The translations under genes and the position numbers were made by a program. A stretch of DNA of 64,000 bases. Origin: Luidia sarsii. Its lineage: Eukaryota; Echinodermata; Asteroidea; Paxillosida; Luidiidae. Shown here in pieces: positions 24,459 to 37,100 of the stretch. Below the pieces are notes generated by a model that saw only the letters and a program-made list of their open reading frames with translations, did not search any database and was not told the origin of the DNA. The stretch lies in assembly GCA_949987565.1 (NCBI GenBank), contig OX465118.1, positions 4,430,538-4,494,537 on the forward strand, written 5' to 3'. How positions within the stretch are numbered: the first letter of the stretch is position 1; each line of letters opens with the position of its first letter.

Positions 24459-26356
24459 TAGCTTTTTCGCGCGAAGCGGAAAAGCTATTGTTGTTGTTCT
24501 GATTTTTTTTTCTTCTTCTTCTTCTTCTTCTTCTTTTTCTTGTCGGAAAAATCCCATAGACAAAGCATAGGGTTTTTTCGGAAGGCATTTTTGCCATTGA
24601 ACAAATTTTGATTTCTTTCAAACTTGGTATATGCATAAAACCCTTGCTGAAATTTTGCGTCGTAGTCTTGAAAACGTCATGACGTCACCACGTGTCACGT
24701 GACAGTGCTTTAAAGTGGCAAATTTCAAACTCCATTTTAAGCAAAAATGTAATTTTTGCTTAAAGATTTTTTTCATTTTTTCGATTATATCTATTGGGGA
24801 TGTAATTTAGAAACACCCTCCGGGGCCAAAATGCCATGACGCAATCGTGACGTCATCAAAATGCGTGTTTTTATAACAAATATTAGCCATTGGACAATCG
24901 TCTCAAAATTTGGTAGGCATTTAGCTATTGGGCTAGACATTCTAAATCCTGAGTTTGGAACCAATTGACCATTGTTCAGAATTATTATGATTTTTTGAAT
25001 GTTATAATGAAGTCCCATACACTTTGTGCACGAAATATGCACGTGCGTTTTGGGGTAGAAATTGAGGTTACGGGTTCGAATCCCGCTGATGTCAATTTTT
25101 TTTTTTTTTTAAGAGAGCCAGATGCGGAAAAGCGTTATGTTCTGTTAGCCAACAGACATAAATCTCTAGTTATTATTTGTTTTTGGTTGGTAGCCTGAGA
25201 CATTAGTTGGCAGGCTTCTGATGTGAAAGCATTTGTCAGTATTTGTTAAGCTTATGAAATGAATTTCTTAAAACATTACAGGAACATGAAACAAGATCTG
25301 AAGACATGGGTATTGTATATGCACTCAGTGCCATTTACAGTATAGGATAAAAATATTTTCCCAAAGGCTTAAATCTGGATGTCTGGTCATGGGTGACACT
25401 GCTTTGTAAAACAAAACAAATGAAGCACTCCTATTGTACCTTTACTGTCATAAAAATAATCAATATAAAAAACGAGAAATATAGGTCTGTTGTGAAACAC
25501 TCAAACAGAGCATATAGCTTTTCCGCTTCTGTTTTTAACAAGTCATAGAATAGCCCCATTCCTACTCCAAAACGCATGTACATATTTTGTACACGAAGCC
25601 TATGGGACTTGAGTGTGGTATTCAAAAATTTATAATAATTATAAACAATGGTCCTTCGGTTCCAAACTTTAGATTTGAGATGTCTAGCACGATAGCTAAC
25701 TACATACTAAATTTCGAGATGATCGGCCAATGCCTTATATGTGTTTTAAAATCACACATTTTGATGACGTCATGATTGCGTAGTAACGACATTTTGGCTC
25801 AGGAAGGTGTTTCTAAACCATGTCCCCAATAGATATCAAAGAAAAAATGAAAAAAATCTCGCTCCGTTGGCCAAATATGCTCATTTCAATGTGAAAATCT
25901 GAAAAGTTCATGACCTCATAAATATTCATGAGATGACTTCACGGTCAATTGATGGCAATTTTTGGATACACCTTTTCCCAACTTAGATACAGTGCAAAGT
26001 TGAAACCAAACGAACTTCTACTTTTGCTTTTAATGGATTTTGAAATTTGCCCCTTTAAAGCAAGGTCACGTGACACGTGATGACATCATGATGATATCAA
26101 GGTGTTTAGGATCAATTTCAGCATGGGCTTTATGCATTTGCCACGTTTGAAAAAAATCCAAGTCTGTTCAATGACTAAAGTTGTGCTTACAAAACCCCTG
26201 TGCATTGTCTATGGGCTTTGGGGGAGAAGAAGAAGAAGAAAAACAAAAACAGAACAACAGATATAGCTTTTCCGCTTCCCTGGAAGCGGCGGAAAAGCTA
26301 AAAATCAGAACAAAAGATATAGCTTTTCCGCTTCCCTGGAAGCGGCGGAAAAGCTA
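24459..26356. mobile_element. Foldback element with hairpin termini
   Basis: Two diverged copies of a roughly 0.7-0.85 kb sequence in inverted orientation (about 24459-25145 and 25500-26356) around a 350-bp centre. Each end carries a short hairpin: the left is TAGCTTTTTCGC facing GCGGAAAAGCTA; the right is TAGCTTTTCCGCTTCC facing GGCGGAAAAGCTA, present twice (26264-26300, 26320-26356). Matching internal blocks include a TGACGTCA-rich stretch (about 24850 and 25765) and CCAAAACGCA (about 25050 and 25570). A TTC/GAA microsatellite lies just inside each terminus. No coding capacity. Confidence 0.75.
24510..24534. repeat. (TTC)n microsatellite
   Basis: Uninterrupted run of TTC triplets just inside the left hairpin of the foldback element; a shorter GAA run occupies the mirrored place near 26226-26240. 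Confidence 0.9.
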
Positions 26357-27699
26357 AAAATAGCACCACAAGCTCTCCACATTGTGCAAAAACATGCTTG
26401 GATGGCAACAGGCTTTAACTGTTGTTGTTTTTTACCATGACACTTTTCATTCAATAGATAAGATCCTAACACTGGTATTTTTTTTCCAAGGTTCAGGAAG
26501 TGTGGCAGTTCAATTCCATCAGGATACACATCCACAGGCAGGCTTGTATGGTGCTATATACACACACTATTTCTAGCTCTAATGTTTATCTCTCAAAAAT
26601 GTCCTTTTGGAATGAATTTACTGACAAACAATTGTTTGTTTGATATCCTATAAAAATTAAGAAATAATTATGATGGTCTGGATTTTATGTTAAAACTACA
26701 TTTTGAAATACATGTGCATCATGAAGATAGGCCTAACTTGTTTTTACACACATGACTTTAAAACAAACACCTGCTATACTTAATTGAAAATGCATAACTT
26801 TAAAAAAAAAAAAAAATTTTCCCTGCAATATGCTAATATTAATTTTCTTACAACAAGTACAACATAGATTAGCAGTAGTGACTTGGTGTTTGAGGTTTCA
26901 AAACATGACATTTGGACAGTTAAACTTGATTTAAAAATCCAAGAATTTCATCACCATTACACTTACTTATTTGGTTTGACGCTTTGTGTGCCTCAAATTT
27001 ATAATAGCAGCATGAAAAAACATAATCAAGTAAGATAATAATTATGTACATTGTACATTTATATTTTCTGAGGTCCCTTAGCTGTTCCAAGTTTGATCAT
27101 ATTTTCCATTTAATCATTATCTTACATGAATGTGGCATAACATGAAAAGCAGAGAATCATTTACAGTAGTGACACATTTCTAGGCTATACATGTACATGA
27201 ACATGTACTCTCCAGACGATAATTACACCCTTATGGTTATAACTACCGGTATGTGTAACATTACTCCTGGAAAAAGTACTTGAATACATGTACATGTATG
27301 CTTTCCCAGTTCTGAAAAATAAATGCTTCCAGAGGTTGCTACTTAACAAATGTTTCCTAATTACATAAATTATGTGGTTGGCGGTCAATATACATAGACA
27401 TTACAACGATTGGGAAATGTGTTTGGACCTCCAATGAGAGAACAACCAACCGTGTGCTTTGTGCTTTGACAGCTCACATTATGTGCTTCTTCCCATTATT
27501 TGTACATGTTTGCAGCTCATTTGGGAACTTTAATTTGTTGAGGAAAGAATCAATATTTTGGGGAAAAAATTGATACAATAAAGTACTTCATCGACCTACA
27601 GTATGTGAAGTAGAATCTACAGAATTGTGTTTTATTTTGTTGAGAAAAGTAAAAAAAAACAAAAAAAAAACATAAGTTAATCCATTCAAAATTATAGAG

Positions 27700-27830
27700 T
27701 AATATAAGAAATGTTGCACACTGCTTACTGTTTTAAATAACCCAAATGACATTTCGATCCTACCAGAACCTTTGTCCAAGACTTCATCCCTCAGATCCTG
27801 CTCAGATCCAAACATCAGGCCCTCTACTTG
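27700..27830 (-). mobile_element. Decayed mini-Penelope terminus pair
   Basis: Contains the Penelope tail (ATGTTGCACACTGCTTACTG), then the terminal block TGACATTTCGATCCTACCAG, then its inverted partner ending CAAACATCAGGCCCTC. The order matches the mini-elements at 47706-47873 and, reversed, 48276-48491, but both hairpin arms have diverged. Confidence 0.55.
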
Positions 27831-28128
27831 TTTTACAAAATAAATGTAGTTAACCGCATTCATCACAAACATAAGAGATATATTCATCACAAATTACCAA
27901 ATTGTCTGGAAGTGGAATAACAAGATTGAAGATTGAAGATTGAAGAAAAAAGAAGACTTACTGAATAGGTCCAAAATGTAATTTTAAAGTTTACTAGCAA
28001 ACTAAATGAGACTAAATGAGAGAATTCTCTATAGTAAAGTTTTCTCAAATATGAAAAGAATCAAATTTCATCTGACATCCATACACTCTGAAACTGACAT
28101 GTGTTATGGTTCAATTGATATCGTACAA

Positions 28129-31100
28129 TTATATCTCTTCTCTGATAACTGGTTGACTAGGTTCTCTCACAGGCTCTTCTGACAAATCCTCCATACCTGG
28201 TGGAATGGCGCACAACATGTTGACACTTATCCGCATTGGAAACTGAACGTGTTTGTCAATGGTCATAACAACTGCTTCCTGAAATTAAAAATGAATTATA
28301 AACTTTATCTTTAAACAATGGAAAAGTTACTGGGAAATATGAAAGAATTAGTTAAAAGAACAAATTGACAGGACTGGAGCAGAAGCTGAGACTTCTGGTG
28401 CAATAACAGCGCTCTAACCACCTCAGCTAAATAGCCCTCAGGCAGCGGCCATTTCGAAGAGTAAATGACATTTGCCAGGTGGACCAGAAGTCTCTTATTC
28501 AAGTCCTGGGCTAGATTTCACAAAGCCCTACCATACATCTTAACTCAACTTATAATGAATCACAGTTCCAATAGTTTGTATGGTTTCTGTGCATCGCTCA
28601 TCTTGCGATTGGTCGAGTTACAATGAAATAAACCACAGGTCCAGTAAAGTTTTCTTTGTTATTTAAATGAATATAAACTTGCTACCAAACCAGCTATATG
28701 TAGCCCTTATGGCTAGGCTGCACATACAAGTGTAAACTAAGCATAACAAAGCCATTGCTGGTCTTCTGAGACTTCCCTCGCTTTGCTGAGGCAAAGAATA
28801 GATGACTTTTTGGTAAGTCCGTCATACCAGTATGCATGTAAGAGCTGGATAGCTCAGATGCTAAAAGTGCTGGTAGCCAAAACCAGAGGTCTGGGTTCAA
28901 GTCCCAGTCCATTTTTATAAATTGTTGAAAAGTTCTGTAAGTTTTTCCTGTATTTGTTTGATTTAAATATAAACTTAATTGAATTATGTCAATGTTTATA
29001 TATTGTTTACAAAATCCAAAATGTGTTTAGAGAAATATATTCAAAGCATTTACCTCATCTCTATTCAAACTCAACACTTTCAATTCTCCCGTTTTCAGAT
29101 AAAGTGTATGTCCTTGGTTGTCATAAGAAATCACCCGTACTCTGTACATGTATATATAAATATAGAAGTCACAAAAAAGTTATCCATCATTCACTGAACA
29201 TATTAGGTACATATAAACATTCTGCTCTATTTGCTAGATCTGCTAAAGAGAATTTGTATATTACAGTCATCACAGGAGAAAAAACCAGTGATCTTTTGAA
29301 TAACACTTACTACCTCGATAAGCAACACCATGATGACCCTATACAACAATTTTGACCACCCTCCCCTCCACAAAGGAAGCTCGCTTGGCTACGACTGAGT
29401 GCTGCGTGCAATTAAGTGAATAGGGGAATGTACACAGCCTGGGCACAACAGTTCTAAATCCCCAACCCGAAAATGTACATGTGCATGACATGCTTTACAA
29501 GTAAATCTAACTTGTACATGTTCAGTCCATGTGTAAGCTGTATTAAATACTGATATGCAGAAAGCTTTTGGTCAAGAGCTATGACAAAATGAAATCAGGT
29601 TCACTGAATTATTCTCTGGCCAGTAAAACCCTCAAAGGTAAAGAAATAATTTTTTTTAGCTTTAAGCAAAGCTCACAGGTGTGACGGTTAGAAGATCGAA
29701 GACGATCACAGATTGACCATTTCATCTTCGCTCTTTTACAGGGTATTAAACCACAAACCATCAACCTGATAGATTGTTCCTGCTGCCTCCGTTCCTAACA
29801 CGACTCACAAATTTAGTAGAGTCACACAGGTATGAAGAACCCTTCTGAAATGTGGGTCTATGGGCAGATTAGACCATACATGGATATCAGTACACAACAT
29901 TGGTCGAGGTCAAAGAAATGTCCATACGTTGTCTGATCCAACATATACACGAAATAGCACACCTATGAAAATTTCAGCTCAAGCCGCCAACCGAGTCTCG
30001 AGAAAATCGTGAAAACTGCTTCATTTGTTTTGCGAAAATGCAGCATTCAACGCCGTAACTGTTCCGAAAAATAGTTTAGACCCGGTTAGATGTAAACGAT
30101 TTCTTTTACTCTATTCTCCAAAAAGACAACATTTTAGGCAGAATATTTCTACTATAACCATCTTCAAACTGTATAAGTTTCATGTAAATCTTTGAACATT
30201 TCTGTTTTTCGATCTTACCAATGTTGTGTAGGGGCTTTAAGTCAATGAAAGGTGCTTCTGTAAAATTCCTTGAATAGTTTCTCATAAACATCTGTGATAG
30301 TGATACGCATGGCTTCCCAAATGCCCAGCACCCCATTAAATACCCCCATTCTAATCCAAATCTGACTCCACATACCCACCCCAACCCATATGCCACCCTT
30401 ATCCCTTTCCCCATCCCAAACATCAATTTAATAAAAAAAAACATCCCGCTTTCTTCTATTCCCAACCTCATCCTCACACTGATCTTCAGTTTGCATTCTT
30501 ATCACTGATCTTCCATGATCAGCACCCTTATACCCATTCTAATTGCCATATCCCTACATGTATAAGCCCATCCTACCGGTATATCCCTTAGCAAAACCGC
30601 TACTCATTTCTCCAATACCTACCTAATATTCCTCTTCCTGTACTTCCCTCTCCACATCCGCACTTCCTCCACACCCAACTCACATCCCCTGCCCTGTATC
30701 CCATCCTACATCCCACAAAACATCACCGCATCATTCAATGCCAACAGAGGCAAATACGTTAGCATTTTGAAACACTACTAAAACATATGCTGGATTGTGT
30801 ATCACTTGTATCAATGCGTAACCGCAACTGATTGTATTGAGCACCTATCGGTCAGACATAATTCAAACCCAGAACCCCACAAATGGAAGGGCATTGTCAA
30901 GACAGTTGAAAAGCCACAGTCCTCTTCCCAGCCATGTACTAATGCTGCGTTCCAATCACGTCGTGTTTATTGCGTTCACGACCAGTATTTCCCAGTTCAC
31001 GAGTGGGCTGCATTCCAATGCTACTATTTAGTCCTGATATATGGCCATTTTCAAACAAAAGTGGACATGAGGGTCAAAATTAAAACGTGCAAGAAATCAG

Positions 31101-34100
31101 AAGACTTCAATATTTTTTGAAACTAGATATCTTAGACTATATTACAATTATGATTTTTTTTAATTATATCTTAGTAATACAGTGAATTTAGTACAAGGGT
31201 AATCTAATGTTACAGAATGTTGATTTTTGCATTAAAATACCCATACTGCATGATATAACATTTGATTTGTATTTGAAGAGTATTTGTTGGCGAGATACAA
31301 CCTTAGTATTGTATTTAACTCCTGAATAGCATTATATAGGCCTATTCTCAGAAATCATTTTTGGAATAAATGAGGGCTTTAAAGTTTTCAAAAATGGTTG
31401 TCGTGTCACTCACGTTTTAAGCATAAAAAGTTTCCCTAGAGCTGTGTATTTCAAAATTTAAATTTCCCCAATACAGGAGCAAATAGAGTTTACCCATACC
31501 TTATTTGATATATAGTAACTTTGTCCAATTTGTAATAGGTAAAGTCAGAATCAAGAGTTAAAGTTCTGTCATGTCACTCACAATGTTGTGTCAATCACAA
31601 TATGTATTGTACATAAATCAGGACATAGACTAATCCCTGAAACATTATAGTATGATTAAACTAAATCAAAACAATGGACATGGTCAAATGTCATTCCTGG
31701 CAACAAGTAGGCCTACTGTAGCCATCCCTATTTGTTTTCCAACTTAGCCATTGCTAATGGAATAGTCTGGTGGCAATGAGTTCATCTGCAGGTTAAGACA
31801 TGTTTGTGTTTGCAATTTGCATCATATCGGTTACATGTATAGTGTATTTCAAATGTGCAGTTCTGATTACTAGTAATATTACTGAAGTTCTGTGAGAATG
31901 AAATTGGTGGAAATTGGGAGGACATCATGTAACAGAGTTGTCAAGTCCATTTAGTTTTGACACATAAAGGCAGTTTCAATTAAGTTACCCATTGTTAGAG
32001 TGAGGCAATGGGTAGTGGGTACATTCAGACAGTGTTTAGATTTGCTAAAACTACTATTTTAACCCAATCAATTTTTAAAATGTGTGTCTGAACCAAGACT
32101 TACGCTCTGACACCGTTTTAAATTTAAAACCGATCTGGTTTAACTCATCACTTAAACACAAATTTAAAACTGCTCGAGAGGAGGGTTTAGCACTAAAACC
32201 GATACGTAGGTTTAGCTGCTAAAACACTGTTTGGACAATCGCCTTACAACATCCGGTTTCAGGCAGCGATGTTGACCCGCTAGGCTGCACTGCTTACGTA
32301 ACAGGTAATAATGTGTGTATGTAGGGCGCGCTTTATGCATCTAAGGCGGAAGTCCGCACTAGATGTGGGGCAGAGTGCGTGACCTTTTAAAACCTAAAAT
32401 AAAACTGAATCAGTTTTAACTGCTTGCTGTAGGACCTGTATGTACGGACAGAGTTTTAAATTTATGACTTGCCCCCTGTGGTTAGAAGGCATTTTAACAC
32501 AATTGGTTTTAGACTAACACACTGTCTGAACGTACTGTAGCCAATGATGCAGTATGGTATAGGGAATGTGTGGTTGTGGGCAAATGTGACAGTGAACCAG
32601 AACAAACCATCAAGGTGACGTACATGTATATCATCTTTGAAGAGGAAAGTTGTTAAATAATGTTTGTTTTTTGTTGATATTATTTCACTCTTGCAAATAC
32701 ATGTAAGGCCCAAAATACTTGGATTGTGGAGATAAATGTTATATTTTTGCACTTGTCATGTCACTCATGTTTTGGATGTCGTGTCACTCACGGCACATAG
32801 GGGGGAACCATTTGCCATAGAGAGGGAGTGATTGATTGTGACTATATATGTTAAATAGGTACACTATTCATATACATGTACTAGTACTCATGGTTCTCTT
32901 GGAGATCTACTTTGGCACGAATCCAACCATAAACGATAATGCTCAGAAACCCATGTCCGAAATTTGTCGTGTCACTCACGCACCTTTTTTTAATCATAAT
33001 TTAATTAAAAAATTGTAGAATTCAAATCCAACTGTTAATGGCACATGCCAGTCCTACATTATACCTAGTACTGTATGGTAGTTATGATCCATTCATAACC
33101 TCCATGTGGGAAAATATGTGCCCTTCTGACTCTCTGATTGTCGTGTCAGCATAGTAAATTCATGGTATCACATTCACCTTTTTGTTCCTGGAGTCACTGC
33201 AGAAGCCGTCACCCGTCACCGTATATCTCATAATCTTATTATAACTCATGCATGCATCGATGTTTATAAAAAAATTATGCCCTTTGACCTCTTCACCCAA
33301 GTTAACCCCATTTTGTTGTCAAGTCGTGAACTGGAGACAAGATTTCTGCCTCCAGTTCATGACTGGTGACCACGAGTTACCAGACAATTGGAACGCCTCT
33401 CCACGACTAGTGAACTTGTGAACACGGTAATCACGACGCGATTGGAACGCGGCATCAGTACCCTGAGAGGAGGAGTAGAAGGAGGCTGTTCGCATACCAG
33501 GGTGAGAGGCCAAGTCTATTCTCTTCATAGTGTGTACTCAATCCTCACGGATAAGACCTTATCTTATCCGTGAAGATTCACTTGGGTGATGTGTTTCACT
33601 AATCCATGGCTAACTTGTCTCTAGTTGCATCAGACAGGGCAGTTGTTGAGAACACAATCTCAAAGTCCACCAAGGGGATCTGAAAATACTTGTCTAGGCT
33701 ATGGCTGCCATTTTTCGGCAGACATGATTATGCTAATGTGCTTGATGTCCAACTCAGAAACAATGGCCATTGATGGGTGTAGAGTAGACTCAACTCTGGA
33801 GGGGATTCTGGTGCACTGGCCATAGTTGGGGACTGGTTATGGGTTAACTAGCAGTGCCAGCAGCCGACTGTGGCTGTGGGGTGCTGGATGGAAAACTGCT
33901 GCCAGGATAACGGGTCGTCATTCCCCCAGCCAAATCCGAGAACTGATGTGACAGAACCGGCCCTCTCAAAATGTTTCATGATCCAAAGAAAGAACACACG
34001 AAACACTACTACTACTATCAACTCAATTCAATCAGAAAAGTACTTCTCTAGCATGAACACGGGTAGGACAATGAAGACTACTAGCATACTCAAACACATC

Positions 34101-37100
34101 CACCTTACACACTGTACTTGCCGCTGAGAAAAACAAATGAATGCCATAAGGCATTATGGGAGGAGAGTAGCGGGTACTATTGTATAAAACTCTTAGCATG
34201 AATACCTGCTGGCACAGAAAAATATGCACAAGTAGATGGCTATTCTGTTGAGCGACACATACAATTGTTTTTATTCTGAAGTCTTCTTATTTATTTTGCT
34301 GAAAAATGACAGCATTCTACCTAAAAACATATTGTGATAGCATTTCCATATTACTGCAACACTTTTGGTAGAATGAAATGCCTTACCTGAACATTATATT
34401 GCGAGTGTTCTGCACACTGATACTGGCAACAACAGGATGTGTAACTGTGTTTCGCCGGAATATGAGTAACCTAAAATGACATAACATATTGACAAATAAA
34501 GGATATATTGATTAATAAAATACTGCAAGTACATTTTACTATTTTCTAATCAGGTATGAAAGTAAGGAAAGTAAAGATTAATATCTTCATTACTATCATC
34601 ACCTCATTCGTCCCCACCATAAACATTATCATTATGATGTTTATAGTTAAGCTGCAGTTTTTTAAATTAGAGTAATTATGAAAAAAAATTGCCAATTGCT
34701 AAATGGCTAAAATGACCAAAATGCAACTATAAACAATTGAGAGGGCCTTATGTTCCATCCTACCAGCACCTTTCTCAAAGGAAGATTAAAAAAAGAAAAC
34801 TTGCTATTAAAGCGGATGAAAAAAACCTCTAAAAGATAAGGTAGTAGGTAGTACATACAAAGACCTTGAAAGGACATGCATGTATTGCATATTTTCTTTT
34901 TGTGGCAAACATAGTAAGTAGAAGGTTTACAGTGACACCAAGTAGTACTTCTCTTTCAAGGAGTGTGACTCTTAAAAGAGCCGGTAACTCAACGTTTCGG
35001 GATTCCAACTATCATCAGTGTTTATATGCCCATGAAATGCTGGGGCAGTGGAGCATCTTTTCCACCCAATGCGGCCACTGGAGCGTGCAAGATCTTCCCG
35101 CCATTACGACCACCGGGGCGAGAAGAGGAAGTTCACTGGAGTGTGTCAGTGTGAGAGTAGGTGCCAAGGGTAGGAGACCCAGGAGGCAACTAGTTGCTGG
35201 ATGAAGTAGAGTTGTCTGTGGGTATAGGTGACCCATTAGACAGAAGCGGTCACCAGATGTCGCTGATGTGAACCCCAATGTCCTGTGGTACTATGTTGTG
35301 TTTAAAGATCTCGATGGCCTGTCTCACTCGACGAGGGTGCCATCTGTCAATACTGGTGATGAGTTCTGCACTGCCCCACTGGATGACATAGTCCTTCTCA
35401 TGTGAGTGCTTGATAATTCTAGACCTGTCAAATTCTCCCTTGCGGCCATGGGCTTTGTGCTAGTTGAGTCTGGTAGAGACCACCCATAGTTGGAATGATA
35501 GTTGGAATCCAGAAGTCTCCTGAAGACGGGCAGAGTACACACTTCCCAAAATGTTGAGTTACCAGGACTTTTCAGAGCCACACTCCTTGAAAGAGAAGTG
35601 TTACATGTTGCCACTACAAACCTTCCACTTATGCAAACCTTCAAGTTTTAGCAAACATACATGTAGTACATTGACAAACCAACCTGTTTGCAAAGGTAAA
35701 GAGGACATCCATCCCATAATTGTATCCAGTCCATCTCCAGCAGTACTGCATCAAAATATTTTTAAAATTGGCAGTATTAGTAATGCAACAAATTCTTGTC
35801 AATGGACAGGAACCATTAAACTGATTGTAAAAATCCCTAATTTTTTTTTATTCCTGTATGATGAATTAGTCTTCTACAGGTGTTAACCGCACTAATCTTA
35901 GTGGCTCAATCCGCTGTGTTTTATTTCAGGGCACAGGATTGACGCATGCATATTCAGAACTAGTGACCTTTTCCTTTTCAGATTACGACCCAGGGCCATG
36001 GAGTTTCTTTTGGAAAGATCAAATTTGTTTATGAATAGAACCCTCTCCTAGCACTGGAATTTTCAAAAGTCTTAAACTCTTTTGTTGTGTCCTCCTGGAT
36101 CAGGGAAGTGTATAGAAATTTAGGGTGGGGCTACTTTGTATGAAAAAAGAAAGTCGGGGAGTATAAGAGTGAAATACAGGGAGTGTCGGGGCAGATGCCA
36201 TTTTCCTTCTGAGAGAAAGAGAGCAACAGGAGAAGCCTTGTGAGCTGTGAGAGGAGCTGGGTTGCCGCGTCACCAGGACCGCGTGCTATTTCTGCTGCTG
36301 CTACCACATCTCTTCGCTGCAAAGAAGCAGATTCTCAGACTGCTTGAGGCTGAATGGGTTGGGCAAACCTAGAGCGTCTAGATCAGCAGCACAAGCATCT
36401 TCTGGGCACGAAATTCCTTAAGTTTCCACATGTAAGACCGCAGAACAAAGAATTGAGATTGAAAACTCCCTATAACATAAATTTTTCAGTTGTTCAGGAC
36501 ACCAGAATATGGTGGAGCAGTAAAACCATGGCAGTTTGTCATAAATATTGAAGCGGACTTGGACTGTGTGAAATGCATAAAAAGTAAAATTTGTTGTCAG
36601 GCATTATTTGGTACGTTTTTGGCCAACCCCAACCACAGATGGCCGTGGTTCCGTGTTCCTGGTTCTTGTGCTTTGCCGAGATATCAAGGCTTGAACGGGA
36701 CCTGAGGGCAACGACCGTCTGAACCTCCATTGAGGATGAGTGAGGGTAGCTTTCCCCACTGGGTGGAACCGTTGCGGGAGTTGACGGGGAGCAATCTGTT
36801 GTCCTATGAGTGACTGTCACGGATGGATCAGAAGGTGTCTTGACGTGAAGGTGGCCTGTCGCAGGAGTCGGCGGAAGACCCTCTCTCTACTGGTCTTCTT
36901 GAAGATGTTTAAATTTGTAATTTAAGGGTGGCCATCACCAGAGGTAGAAATAGGAAAAAACAATTCTAAAAAGTTCGAGAGTGGTTTTGGGTGTGGTAGC
37001 CCTATATTCAGATAATTAATAATTTCTGTTTAAATTCGGATAAATTATAGTGGGCGAGGAAACTTGGGTTTGGTTAGCTTTGTTATTGGGGGCGGGGGAA

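Larger units (their letters stand above)
24385..28128. other. Convergent intergenic spacer between CNBD2-like and GMCL1
   Basis: Separates the stop codons of two tail-to-tail genes. It contains the foldback element (24459-26356) and a decayed mini-Penelope (27700-27830). About 26360-27690 is AT-rich with ACATGTA runs and no recognisable gene. A GAAGATT triplet repeat lies near 27926-27948. No canonical AATAAA was found close to either stop. Confidence 0.6.

Noticed and set aside
36539..36820. 93-codon minus-strand frame rich in Ser/Pro
   Set aside because: No recognisable domain, no phase-compatible splice sites with GMCL1; probably decayed repeat DNA.
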